IMG/VR virus record: IMGVR_UViG_3300044295_000214
Coordinates: 1-26,159 of that record
Length of the DNA stretch: 26,159 bases
Direction: 5' to 3' (one strand)
Source: a virus
Under the pieces are notes generated by a model, which worked only from the letters and a program-made list of their open reading frames with translations, did not search any database and had not been told where the DNA came from. This document shows positions 16,488-23,226 of the stretch, one piece after another. Positions within the stretch are counted from its first letter, which is position 1. Each line of letters begins with the position of its first letter. The position numbers were made by a program, and so were the translations under genes.

Positions 16488-17063
16488 ATGAAAACGTTTT
16501 GTACGCTTGTTCTGCTGCTTGGTCTTTCTGGTGCTGTTCTGGCCCAGACTAATAGCGTGCCTGCTCCTGCGCCTGCTGCGACCGTTACGCAGGTTCCTGA
16601 AGTGAAGCTCCCCGCTTATGTGGGTTTCGGCATTGCCGCTAACCAACTTGGCACTTCCCGCTGGAATCTGTGGGGTTCGGCTATCTATGCGCTGGATGAG
16701 TCCAAGGGCCTGTACCTGTCTTCTACCGCTGATGCGTTCCCGGTTAAGAAGTTAGATCCGACCACCAATCGTATGTTCTGGAGTGCTAGCACCTCGTTCC
16801 GTCAGGGCGTTCATAAGCTGGTGTATCGTGACGGCAAGAATGCGTTTCTGATCGGTGGGGACGCTGGTATCGGTTTGTCACAGCAGAGTCCCACGGGTTC
16901 GGATTTTTCGTTTAGCGGCGGTTTTACCGGAACCTACATTCGTGAGATCAATAGTCGGTGGTCAGTGATGGTGCCGATTCGTGGTCTGTACATTTCTGGC
17001 AATAAGCTGGAGTCGAACTGGAACGTTGTTCCCCAGATTGGCTTCATGTTCCGCTTGCCGTAA
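16488..17063 (+). CDS. Secreted beta-barrel-like outer membrane protein
   Basis: This 191-residue protein starts at ATG 16488 with AGGGGGA about 8 bases upstream. Residues 1-19 form a signal peptide ending AVLA before Q20. A short Pro/Ala-rich linker follows (VPAPAPAATV). From about residue 40 onward the sequence alternates polar and hydrophobic or aromatic residues in segments suited to antiparallel strands (YVGFGIAANQL, GLYLSSTADAF, FSFSGGFTGTYI, RWSVMVPIRGLYI), and it ends GFMFRLP. This resembles small outer-membrane barrels of the Lom/Ail/opacity kind, although the last residue is not the usual Phe. Phages that carry such proteins often use them for superinfection exclusion or altered host adhesion. 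That role is inferred here. It lies 10 bases before the holin candidate. Confidence 0.68.
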   Translation: MKTFCTLVLLLGLSGAVLAQTNSVPAPAPAATVTQVPEVKLPAYVGFGIAANQLGTSRWNLWGSAIYALDESKGLYLSSTADAFPVKKLDPTTNRMFWSASTSFRQGVHKLVYRDGKNAFLIGGDAGIGLSQQSPTGSDFSFSGGFTGTYIREINSRWSVMVPIRGLYISGNKLESNWNVVPQIGFMFRLP

Positions 17064-17072
17064 GGAGACACT

Positions 17073-17318
17073 ATGGAAGACAACGTGAATCAGGGGCAAG
17101 CCCCCATCCCTACCGAGAACAGTGTAGTCACGCCTCCTAAAGATGATCTTGCTGGATATCGTGAGGAGCTAATGGTGTTGTGTGGAGGCTTGTTCCTGTT
17201 CACGATTGTCGTAATTGTGGTTGCTTTTGTTTTCCCGATGGACCAGGGTATCTACGCTCTGTTTGCGGGTATTCTAGGTAATTTTTCGGGTGCTTTGTTC
17301 ACCAAAATACGCAAGTAA
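17073..17318 (+). CDS. Holin candidate
   Basis: This 81-residue protein starts at ATG 17073 with AAGGAG 5 bases upstream. Residues 1-30 are polar. Two transmembrane helices follow at about 32-54 (LFLFTIVVIVVAFVF) and 59-77 (YALFAGILGNFSGALF), and the protein ends with the basic TKIRK. Small size, two helices, a charged C-terminus and a position just before an endolysin candidate fit a two-helix holin, which would open the inner membrane at lysis. There is no sequence family I can name with certainty; the call rests on topology and context. Confidence 0.65.
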   Translation: MEDNVNQGQAPIPTENSVVTPPKDDLAGYREELMVLCGGLFLFTIVVIVVAFVFPMDQGIYALFAGILGNFSGALFTKIRK

Positions 17319-17323
17319 GTAGT

Positions 17324-17337
17324 TGCAATTGATTGCA
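17324..17337. repeat. 14-bp palindrome site 5
   Basis: TGCAATTGATTGCA between the holin candidate and the endolysin candidate, starting 5 bases after the holin stop. Confidence 0.85.
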
Positions 17338-17362
17338 CTTTCTTGGATCATTAGAGTTGGGT

Positions 17363-17980
17363 ATGCTTGAGACGCGAATACTTAAGACACTGGAAGCAAA
17401 AGGGTTCCACGTCTCCAAAAACGATGGAGAGGTAAACATCGTGTACCTAGAGGGGTCCGATGAGTTCGGAAGCCCTGTGCCCAACACCCCCAACGTGTTC
17501 AATGACAGGCGTATAGTCATAGTTCATGTAGGTGGGGTTCCGCAAATCCTGGGAAACTGGGAAGCCACTACGGAACCTGGAAAGAAGTACACCATTGACC
17601 CCCTCAACCCTAACGGTGCTGCTCGTATCGCGTTTGGGCAGTATCAGTCTTGGGAAGTGGGGTTCCATAATCTCAACAAGCCGTCTGGTCATGAAGCTCT
17701 GGTGCAAGTTGCTCCGATCAAGGTGTACCGCGATCTTAACAAAGACTTCAAGAGAGATGGCGACACCCTTTATGAGGGGCTGTTTGGAGTGAATCAGCAT
17801 CATGGTTACAACCAAGGCAAGAATAGCGTTGAGGGCGCTAGTGCTGGCTGTTTGGTTGGCCGTTTAGTTGCTGAGCACGAGAAGTTCATGGCTCTTTGTA
17901 AAGAAGACCCTCGTTACAAGAAAGACAAGAAGTTTAGGTTTTACACCACCGTTTTACCTGTTGCAGAATTGCTGTCTTAA
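17363..17980 (+). CDS. Endolysin candidate with a SAGC (L,D-transpeptidase-like) active-site pattern
   Basis: This 205-residue protein is given from ATG 17363. The frame extends to TTG 17333, but that start lies within a dispersed palindrome and has no ribosome binding site; the site for the ATG is also weak. Residues 85-170 carry the pattern GFHN, then VYRDLNKDFKRDGD, then FGVNQHHGYN, then EGASAGCLVG. A His followed by a Ser-x-Gly-Cys motif resembles the active site of L,D-transpeptidase/YkuD-type folds. I recall a similar domain in phage and bacterial wall-associated proteins. It follows the holin candidate, so a peptidoglycan-acting lysis enzyme is the best guess. It has no signal peptide, consistent with release through a holin. 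It could also be a non-lytic wall-binding protein. Confidence 0.55.
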   Translation: MLETRILKTLEAKGFHVSKNDGEVNIVYLEGSDEFGSPVPNTPNVFNDRRIVIVHVGGVPQILGNWEATTEPGKKYTIDPLNPNGAARIAFGQYQSWEVGFHNLNKPSGHEALVQVAPIKVYRDLNKDFKRDGDTLYEGLFGVNQHHGYNQGKNSVEGASAGCLVGRLVAEHEKFMALCKEDPRYKKDKKFRFYTTVLPVAELLS

Positions 17981-17996
17981 CTTTCGGAGATAAGGG

Positions 17997-18560
17997 ATGA
18001 CTGAGCAAGAGTTTATTGTGCTGGTGGCTGGCTGGATTTGGGAGAATCCAGAGAAGGTAGTTACGTGGGCGGCTATAATCACTGCGGTTCTTACTAAGTT
18101 GCCGCATATTGGCCCCAAAGTAGCTACGTTTTTCCGTAAACGTTGGGAGAAGGTGTTAGAGCCTGTGCTGAGGGAGATCGCAGAGGTTCATCAGAAGCAG
18201 GACAATCTCATGTCGGACCACTCCTGCTTGCGGACCATGGTGTGGCACCAGACTAGTTTTCCTAGCTCCACTGCGTTTAAGGTTGATAGCGATGGGTCTT
18301 TGGTTCGCGCCACCCCAAGTATTTGGGACATTTCTGCTGACATTGATGGGCCTAGTTTTCAGAACATTTTTTACAACGGAGATCGCCTTAAGTTTGAAGC
18401 TGCTGTGAAGCATGCTGTGACTAAGGGAGCCTCCATTGTCATGAAGGTTACTTTGGTGGACGGTAAAGAGTACGACTTAAGAGGGACGCCTATCCCTGTT
18501 GAGAATAAGTCCTACCTTGGTGTGTACTGCACCCTCCATCCTAGAGGGGTTGGGGCATAG
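17997..18560 (+). CDS. Membrane-anchored PAS-like domain protein
   Basis: This 187-residue protein starts at ATG 17997 after CGGAGATAAGGG. Residues 5-35 are hydrophobic with one or two membrane helices (FIVLVAGWIW, WAAIITAVLTKL). Residues 40-75 form a basic, probably coiled helix. Residues 90-180 read like a PAS fold: FKVDSDGSLVRATPSIWDIS, then YNGDRLKFEAAVKHAV, then MKVTLVDGKEYDLRGTPI, then LGVYCTL. PAS domains usually sense small ligands or mediate contacts and are unusual in phages. No output domain is attached. The gene follows the endolysin candidate, where spanins often lie, but it has no spanin features. Its stop overlaps the next start by one base. Confidence 0.55.
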   Translation: MTEQEFIVLVAGWIWENPEKVVTWAAIITAVLTKLPHIGPKVATFFRKRWEKVLEPVLREIAEVHQKQDNLMSDHSCLRTMVWHQTSFPSSTAFKVDSDGSLVRATPSIWDISADIDGPSFQNIFYNGDRLKFEAAVKHAVTKGASIVMKVTLVDGKEYDLRGTPIPVENKSYLGVYCTLHPRGVGA

Positions 18561-18931
18561 TGAATTCCAGGTGTGTTGAGCTTAGTAGAAGGTTCATCTC
18601 TTCTGAGGAGATGGATAACGCTTCGCTTGACGCTGCGCTGAGGGCAGGGGAGGAGCTATTAAACGTGGTGGTTGTAGCTCCCCTCACCCTCCCTCAGAGG
18701 GATGCGTTGGTGTGTTTGTTTTCTGATGTTCTAGCGAATAGATCCCACAGCCTACCGAAAGTAGTTTTAAAAGATAGCCGCATTGTTCAGGCTGTCAATT
18801 CAGGACAACTACAGATTGCAGCGGCAGAGTTCCACTCATTCTGTTTCCGTAATGGCAAAGCATTCGCTGAGTTGTACAAGAAAAGAAACACAGAGTCGCT
18901 TCTTTTCGTCAAGGGCGTTCTTTTATCTTGA
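18560..18931 (+). CDS. Conserved-looking small protein of unknown function
   Basis: This 123-residue protein starts at GTG 18560, overlapping the upstream TAG by one base, which suggests coupled translation. It is helical and soluble with no membrane segment (SLDAALRAGEELLNVV, PQRDALVCLFSDVLA) and has three cysteines. No motif was recognised. It is the last gene before promoter P2: its TGA lies inside the -35 hexamer. It probably ends the lysis-side transcript. Confidence 0.6.
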   Translation: MNSRCVELSRRFISSEEMDNASLDAALRAGEELLNVVVVAPLTLPQRDALVCLFSDVLANRSHSLPKVVLKDSRIVQAVNSGQLQIAAAEFHSFCFRNGKAFAELYKKRNTESLLFVKGVLLS

Positions 18932-18956
18932 CAAACCTTCCATTTAGCGATACACT
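18928..18956 (+). promoter_or_regulatory. Promoter P2 (sigma70 type)
   Basis: TTGACA at 18928-18933, a 17-bp spacer and TACACT at 18951-18956. It shares TTGACAAAC and the following CTAA with the other members of the family. The -35 overlaps the stop codon of the upstream gene. It drives the AAA+ gene, whose leader contains AAGGAGTGAG. Confidence 0.85.
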
Positions 18957-18997
18957 AAACCCATAAGATCATACCTCAAGGAGTGAGGCCGTACTGA

Positions 18998-20218
18998 ATG
19001 ACTGTTTTTGAAATCGCCCTTAAGGGTAGTGTGCCCATCATCAGTGTGACTACACCTGATACTGTGAACGCCAAAGCTATTTTGATGGTGTTGTCTGGGA
19101 AGAAAGTGCAGCCCTACCCCCTCAGTAGCGTAGGCTTCCCAGTAGGGCAGAGTGTTCTTTACACCTTGGACTCGGTTGAGAAAGTTACTCCTGACCTATA
19201 TAAGAGGTTGTCCGATGCCGGGGCTTCCGTGGTTGTTATTAACCCCGAAAAGAAGAACAGCCTTGTATTTGATGCTGGAGAACTTCCCACCCCAGACAAG
19301 TTTTATCAGGACTACCTAACCAGTTTCGTTCCTGATGACAAGATCCAAGAGGTTATTGACGCCATCCGGGGCCTGTCCTTAAAAGATGCTCAGGAGATTG
19401 TGTCGATGACTATGGCACGCACTGGAGAAGCCTCTGCTAAAGAGGTTCGCAGAACCAGGATGCTGCTTACTGGCGCTGCCCCCGGCCTTCATACCATCGA
19501 CACCAGCTACGATTTCTACGTGATGCCCAAGGAGATTGACGACTGGATCACCTTGAACAAGAGCTACTACCTGAACCCCAAGACCCCGGAGAAGTTGGTG
19601 CCACGAGGGTTGCTGTTGGATGGTCCTCCGGGTGTGGGTAAGTCCATGGGAGCCGTGGCTATCGCCAATGCCTTCAGTGTCCCTGCCTTTCGGTTGGATA
19701 TCAGCGGGACTACCGGACGGTATCTAGGGGACACGGAAACCCGAGTGTCTCGTAACCTTGCTGCTGTTGAGTCCAGCGCCCCTTGCGTCCTGCTTATGGA
19801 TGAGGTTGAGAAGATTTTTTCTACAGGTGGGGACGAGGGTACCATACAGCGTGTGATGTCTCAGCTTTTGTGGTGGTTGCAGATGCGCTCTGGAAGAGTG
19901 CTCACCATCATGACTACAAACGACTTTCACAAGATCCCTAAGGAGCTATACAGGCCGGGGAGAATAGACCGGGTAATCTCCATCCCCAAGTTGAACTTCG
20001 AGCAGTCCCTTGAGTTTGCTTGCCAGGTGTATAAGAGTGTGGTGGGAACTCGTATAACGAAGGGTAGAAAAGACATGCTGGAGTTGGCACTGCACAATCT
20101 GATGGATTTCCAGCACCAAACCGAGTCACATGCGACCATCACCGAACTGGTGTATGAGGAGATCAAGCGTCGGGAGTGGCTTGACTTAGAACTGCAATCA
20201 GTTGCAAAAAAATCTTAG
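18998..20218 (+). CDS. AAA+ ATPase (Ycf46-like)
   Basis: This 406-residue protein starts at ATG 18998, after the AAGGAG at 18979-18984 with a longer-than-usual spacing. Residues 180-370 form a classic AAA module: PRGLLLDGPPGVGKS with Walker A at 209-216, Walker B LLMDEVEK near 266-272, sensor 1 TTND at 306-309 and the arginine-finger region RPGRIDR at 319-325. The block before Walker A (an EIDDWI helix) and the LDISGTTGRYLGDTETR segment resemble Ycf46-type ATPases. Residues 1-170 form an N-terminal region whose partner is unknown. It is probably a hexameric remodelling ATPase of early phage development; the substrate cannot be told. A dispersed palindrome encodes its C-terminal LQSVAKK. Confidence 0.85.
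   Translation: MTVFEIALKGSVPIISVTTPDTVNAKAILMVLSGKKVQPYPLSSVGFPVGQSVLYTLDSVEKVTPDLYKRLSDAGASVVVINPEKKNSLVFDAGELPTPDKFYQDYLTSFVPDDKIQEVIDAIRGLSLKDAQEIVSMTMARTGEASAKEVRRTRMLLTGAAPGLHTIDTSYDFYVMPKEIDDWITLNKSYYLNPKTPEKLVPRGLLLDGPPGVGKSMGAVAIANAFSVPAFRLDISGTTGRYLGDTETRVSRNLAAVESSAPCVLLMDEVEKIFSTGGDEGTIQRVMSQLLWWLQMRSGRVLTIMTTNDFHKIPKELYRPGRIDRVISIPKLNFEQSLEFACQVYKSVVGTRITKGRKDMLELALHNLMDFQHQTESHATITELVYEEIKRREWLDLELQSVAKKS
20193..20206. repeat. 14-bp palindrome site 6
   Basis: TGCAATCAGTTGCA in the last codons of the AAA+ gene, 21 bp before the -35 of promoter P3. It is part of the 21-bp exact match to site 1. Confidence 0.85.
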
Positions 20219-20227
20219 CTGCCCTAC

Positions 20228-20256
20228 TTGACAAACGATTTATTTTGTGGGACACT
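20228..20256 (+). promoter_or_regulatory. Promoter P3 (sigma70 type)
   Basis: TTGACA at 20228-20233, a 17-bp spacer ending in TTGTGG, and GACACT at 20251-20256. It shows the same TTGACAAAC and CTAAGA flanks as P4. It lies 21 bp after a 14-bp palindrome (20193-20206) and drives the two-gene unit 20306-21515. The leader carries ACCTCAAAGGAGTGAG, similar to the leader downstream of P2. Confidence 0.85.
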
Positions 20257-20305
20257 AAGAACGTAGCACCAACCCAAACCTCAAAGGAGTGAGAAAGGCA
20301 ACATT

Positions 20306-20851
20306 ATGAGCGAAGAGAATCAGCAGCCGGAAGCGTTTGAGCCTCGATATTTTACTGGCTCGGCCAACGATTACATTGAGATCGCCAAGCGAGGAAAGGA
20401 GACGCTGGGACTGTCCCTCATGTATGCGCTGCATCCCCAAACTGGGGTTGGCGTGGTTGTGACGCGGTTTGTTGTGTACTGCCCAACTACCCATAATCTG
20501 GGCGAGTTCAAGCACTTTACGCCTCGTGAAGAAGGCAAGTTCAAGACCATGGAAGGCGCTGAGTTTATCGGTATGCGTCTCAACCGGAACATCATTCCGA
20601 TGTTTTCTCCCGGCCCCATGCCGTTGAAGATGTTGGATTTGTCGGACAAGTTCATGTTTTGGGACTTGCTGTTCGACTGGACCAAGGATCGTGTGAAGAG
20701 CGATGACTTTGAGATGATTCCAGAGATCACCAAGGAGCATCTGCGCGATCTCCTGGGTGGCAAGATCGGTGGAGACGAGCAGTACAAGATGCTGATAGAA
20801 TTCCCCACCTTTGAGAAGGAAGCCGTAAAGCCTAACGAGGCTGGAGACTAA
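20306..20851 (+). CDS. Soluble protein of unknown function, partner of the SSB-like gene
   Basis: This 181-residue protein starts at ATG 20306, preceded by AAAGGAGTGAG about 14 bases upstream, a long but usable spacing. It is soluble, acidic at both ends, and beta-rich in the middle (VGVVVTRFVVYCP), with a helical second half (LSDKFMFWDLLFDWTK). No motif was recognised. It is the first gene of a compact unit bounded by promoter P3 and a strong terminator, and lies one base before the gene with the acidic tail. This isolated, strongly promoted unit suggests an abundant early protein of DNA metabolism, by context only. Confidence 0.65.
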   Translation: MSEENQQPEAFEPRYFTGSANDYIEIAKRGKETLGLSLMYALHPQTGVGVVVTRFVVYCPTTHNLGEFKHFTPREEGKFKTMEGAEFIGMRLNRNIIPMFSPGPMPLKMLDLSDKFMFWDLLFDWTKDRVKSDDFEMIPEITKEHLRDLLGGKIGGDEQYKMLIEFPTFEKEAVKPNEAGD

Positions 20852-20852
20852 C

Positions 20853-21515
20853 ATGGCAAGACAGCAAGACAACGCCGGAAAGGCCCCCCGTAACAAGGGG
20901 GTTTCCTCAGAGATTCAGAAGACCTCACGTACTGCTGCTGGCAAGCTGGCAAAGCAGACCATGATGGATGCTGGAGTGAATCCTGCTCGCCCCAAGCTGA
21001 TTACCGGGGACATGCGTACCTCCGTGGTGCTGCCTGTTGAAGGCGGCGAGGGGGCTATCCTGATGCAAAAAATGCACGGGTACAGCACCATCGCTGGCTA
21101 CCGTGTTCTTGCTGTCAAGGGCACCGCAGGTATCGTGTCGGCCAAGCGGTTGAACCGTAACCTGTTCAAGGTGAAGTTTTACCCCAACTTTGAGTTTTGG
21201 GGTATCAGTCCGAATCGTGTCAAGGCTTTGGGGGCCAAAGATTTCAACGACCGCTCTCCGTATCAGCGGTTCTTGATTCCCAAAGATGGAATGATTGAGT
21301 TGCTTAGCCGCCTCACTGAGGAAGCTGCTGCTCTCCAGACCATCAATGATCCGTCCAACATGAAAGTGACCACTTCGGAGAAGATGATGCTCAAGTGTGT
21401 CCCTGAGGACATCAGTGGGGGCAACCCCTTGATTGAGAATTACAATCCCAATGGTGGTCAGATTGAGTCCTTCAACCCCTTCGATGAGGGGGAAGAGGAC
21501 AAGTTTTTCGACTAG
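20853..21515 (+). CDS. Possible single-stranded DNA-binding protein
   Basis: This 220-residue protein starts at ATG 20853, one base after the upstream stop, with GGAG at 20842-20845. The N-terminal 45 residues are basic and flexible (GKAPRNKG, TSRTAAGKLAKQ). The middle is beta-rich with many aromatic and basic residues (GYRVLAVKGTAGIVSAKRL, FKVKFYPNFEFWGI), as an OB-like fold would be. The C-terminus ends in the acidic stretch FDEGEEDKFFD with terminal aromatics, like the acidic tails of single-stranded DNA-binding proteins such as T7 gp2.5 or bacterial SSB. It is followed by a strong terminator and then the replication genes. The SSB call rests on tail and context and no family match was made. 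Confidence 0.45.
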   Translation: MARQQDNAGKAPRNKGVSSEIQKTSRTAAGKLAKQTMMDAGVNPARPKLITGDMRTSVVLPVEGGEGAILMQKMHGYSTIAGYRVLAVKGTAGIVSAKRLNRNLFKVKFYPNFEFWGISPNRVKALGAKDFNDRSPYQRFLIPKDGMIELLSRLTEEAAALQTINDPSNMKVTTSEKMMLKCVPEDISGGNPLIENYNPNGGQIESFNPFDEGEEDKFFD

Positions 21516-21535
21516 TAGTCCCTCCGAGTAGTACA

Positions 21536-21579
21536 GAAGCCCTTAGATTTAGGTCTAGGGGCTTCGCCCTTTTTCTTTT
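21536..21579 (+). terminator. Rho-independent terminator
   Basis: GAAGCCCTTAGA (21536-21547) pairs fully with TCTAGGGGCTTC (21554-21565), one pair being G-T, around a 6-base loop. CCCTTTTTCTTTT follows. It ends the P3 two-gene unit and separates it from the replication genes. Confidence 0.95.
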
Positions 21580-21605
21580 CAAAACTAAGAAGTTTAGGAG
21601 TAGTG

Positions 21606-22694
21606 ATGCTGACAGGCAACGCTGTAGTAGACGCTCTCATGGACAGTCATAGTCCATCCTCCGCTGTTCCCAACAGTTGGTTTTTTTCCCCGAAGTTTTG
21701 CAATAAGTCTGGGACAGTGAACATGCTGGCAATGTTCATCTTGTCTGACATCCTCTATTGGTACAGGCCAACATCGGATTACAAAGACGGAGAGATACGT
21801 TACCGTACCCGTTTTCGGTCTGACATGTTGCAGAAGTCCTATGAGGATTTTGCAGAGAAGTTTAACGTTCCTAAGAGGAAAGTGAAAGACGCCTGTGATG
21901 TCCTTGTGTCTGGTGGTTTGATTGTCAGGCAGTTTAGAACTGTTAAGATGAAGAATGGTGGGAAAGCCACCAACGTCATGTTTGTTGAGCCTGTGCCTGA
22001 GGTAGTACTTTCTATTGCTGAGTACCCTCCCTCTAAAAATGAGGGCACCCTCCCCACGATTTCGGTAGGACCCTCCCACCAAAATCAGCATGACCCTCCC
22101 CCCAATTTTGGGGATACAAATACAAAGAATACTTCAGAGAATACAACAGAGAATACTCAAGAAGGCGTGCTGACGCACGCGACTCCGAATGGCAGTCCAG
22201 ACACTTTAAAAATACCGGGGGTGAAAGAAGTGGATTCCGACGAAATTTTACGGCTTCATAATGAGCGTAAGGGGGTTGCAAATTACGGGGTTGGGTTAGA
22301 CCAGACCTGGAAACGGTTTGTTAGTCTGGTGCATGATCGGCAGGTTTATGTGACTGCACAACAGCGTGGACAGTTGAAACATCTGGCTACGAAGGTTGGG
22401 GGTCATAACCGTGCGGTGGATGTGCTCGTTTACGTGATTGAGCATTGGAGTGAGTTCGGTCAGCGTGCTATTTCTGATGGTGGGAAGAAGGGAACCTACA
22501 GTTCATACCCGGATATAGGGTTTACGCTAGTCCATGCGGACACGGCTTTGGACATGTTTTTGCAATCAATTTCAAAGAAAAAGGCTGCGCCCGTGCCTGT
22601 CCCCGAACCTGTTGTGGAGTCTCTTGAAGACAAGATCATCACCTACACTGCTGAGGAGATGGACATGATTCTTGCCGGGATCAAGAAGGTATGA
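21606..22694 (+). CDS. Replication initiator with an internal origin
   Basis: This 362-residue protein starts at ATG 21606 with AGGAG at 21596-21600; the GTG at 21603 is too close. Residues 30-120 look like the winged-helix DNA-binding domain of phage replication initiators (lambda O/DnaD type): MFILSDILYWYRP, then SYEDFAEKFNVPKRKVKDAC, then LVSGGLIVRQFRTV. Residues 138-205 are a polar, Pro/Asn/Thr-rich linker whose DNA carries the iterons. Residues 215-340 form a helical C-terminal domain likely to contact the loader or helicase. The gene overlaps the loader gene by 4 bases and precedes the helicase. The lambda O arrangement, with the origin inside the initiator gene, is the best parallel. 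The name is not certain; the function is well supported by context. Confidence 0.8.
   Translation: MLTGNAVVDALMDSHSPSSAVPNSWFFSPKFCNKSGTVNMLAMFILSDILYWYRPTSDYKDGEIRYRTRFRSDMLQKSYEDFAEKFNVPKRKVKDACDVLVSGGLIVRQFRTVKMKNGGKATNVMFVEPVPEVVLSIAEYPPSKNEGTLPTISVGPSHQNQHDPPPNFGDTNTKNTSENTTENTQEGVLTHATPNGSPDTLKIPGVKEVDSDEILRLHNERKGVANYGVGLDQTWKRFVSLVHDRQVYVTAQQRGQLKHLATKVGGHNRAVDVLVYVIEHWSEFGQRAISDGGKKGTYSSYPDIGFTLVHADTALDMFLQSISKKKAAPVPVPEPVVESLEDKIITYTAEEMDMILAGIKKV
22024..22115 (+). repeat. Four 23-bp origin iterons
   Basis: ACCCTCCC begins at 22024, 22047, 22070 and 22093, exactly 23 bp apart each time, followed in each unit by an A/T run at the same place (AAAAAT, GATTT, AAAAT, AATTTT). Twenty-three is not a multiple of three, so the encoded peptide does not repeat. 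The conservation therefore acts on DNA. These are predicted binding sites of the initiator in whose gene they lie. Confidence 0.85.
22116..22180 (+). other. AT-rich unwinding region with 12-bp repeats and a hairpin
   Basis: Directly after the iterons, 22116-22160 is AT-rich and low in G on the + strand. AGAATAC occurs at 22126, 22138 and 22150, 12 bp apart, preceded by the related GATACAAATACA. A hairpin GCGTGC-TGAC-GCACGC follows at 22165-22180. The order iterons, AT-rich repeats, hairpin matches a DNA-unwinding element of a replication origin. Confidence 0.75.
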
Positions 22695-23221
22695 AAGTCA
22701 TAGACGAGAAAGAGCATAGTCGGTTGTTGCTGGAACGCACCAACCTACTGCATCAAGCGGGGATTCAAGAGAAGTTCCTGATGGAGTCCATGACCGAGTA
22801 CTGTGGACCTAAGGAAGTTGAGTGGGTGCAGAATTTCCACGCTCACCGGAAAAGTGGTATTCCTGGTTTGCTGATTGTGGGTACCCCTGATCCTGCCATT
22901 CGGTGTCAGGCCATAGCAGGAGCACTGCTCCGAAACTACATTGACGCTAGAGTGGTGTCTCTGTCCTCCTTGCTGGACAGTGCAGAGAGTGGGAAAGCCC
23001 CCCATCCTACGGTGTTGTTGGTTCCCAATTTTTTCGTAGACTTACCCGGTGGTAAGACCCTTGCCGCCTGGAAAGTTCAGGTTTTGTACGATATCCTACT
23101 GAACCGGGCAGCAAAGGGGTTGCCTAGTGTTGTTTGTGCCGACAACATGAAAGCCGTAGACCGAGATTACGGTACCCCGTTCATGAATTTCTTACTTGGC
23201 TTTATGAAAGCGGAGGCGTGA
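22691..23221 (+). CDS. Degenerate DnaC-like helicase loader
   Basis: This 176-residue protein starts at ATG 22691 within ATGA, overlapping the initiator stop. The layout follows DnaC/DnaA-type loader ATPases: GIPGLLIVG then an ALLRNYIDARVVSLSSLL helix-strand at 56-95, TVLLVPNFF at 107-115 in place of Walker B, and LNRAAKGLPSVVCADNM near 137-153 in place of the sensor region. The Walker A position reads GTPDPAIRC (64-72) instead of GxxGxGKT, so the lysine is missing, and the Walker B acids are replaced by PN. It should not hydrolyse ATP. It lies between the initiator and the DnaB-family helicase, so helicase delivery is the likely role. The homology is an inference from pattern. Confidence 0.6.
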   Translation: MKVIDEKEHSRLLLERTNLLHQAGIQEKFLMESMTEYCGPKEVEWVQNFHAHRKSGIPGLLIVGTPDPAIRCQAIAGALLRNYIDARVVSLSSLLDSAESGKAPHPTVLLVPNFFVDLPGGKTLAAWKVQVLYDILLNRAAKGLPSVVCADNMKAVDRDYGTPFMNFLLGFMKAEA

Positions 23222-23226
23222 GTTGA

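Noticed and set aside
20255-20896. Minus-strand frame of 213 residues opposite the 20306 gene
   Set aside because: The plus-strand gene has a promoter, a ribosome binding site and operon context. The antisense frame lacks a start signal and has no recognisable domain.
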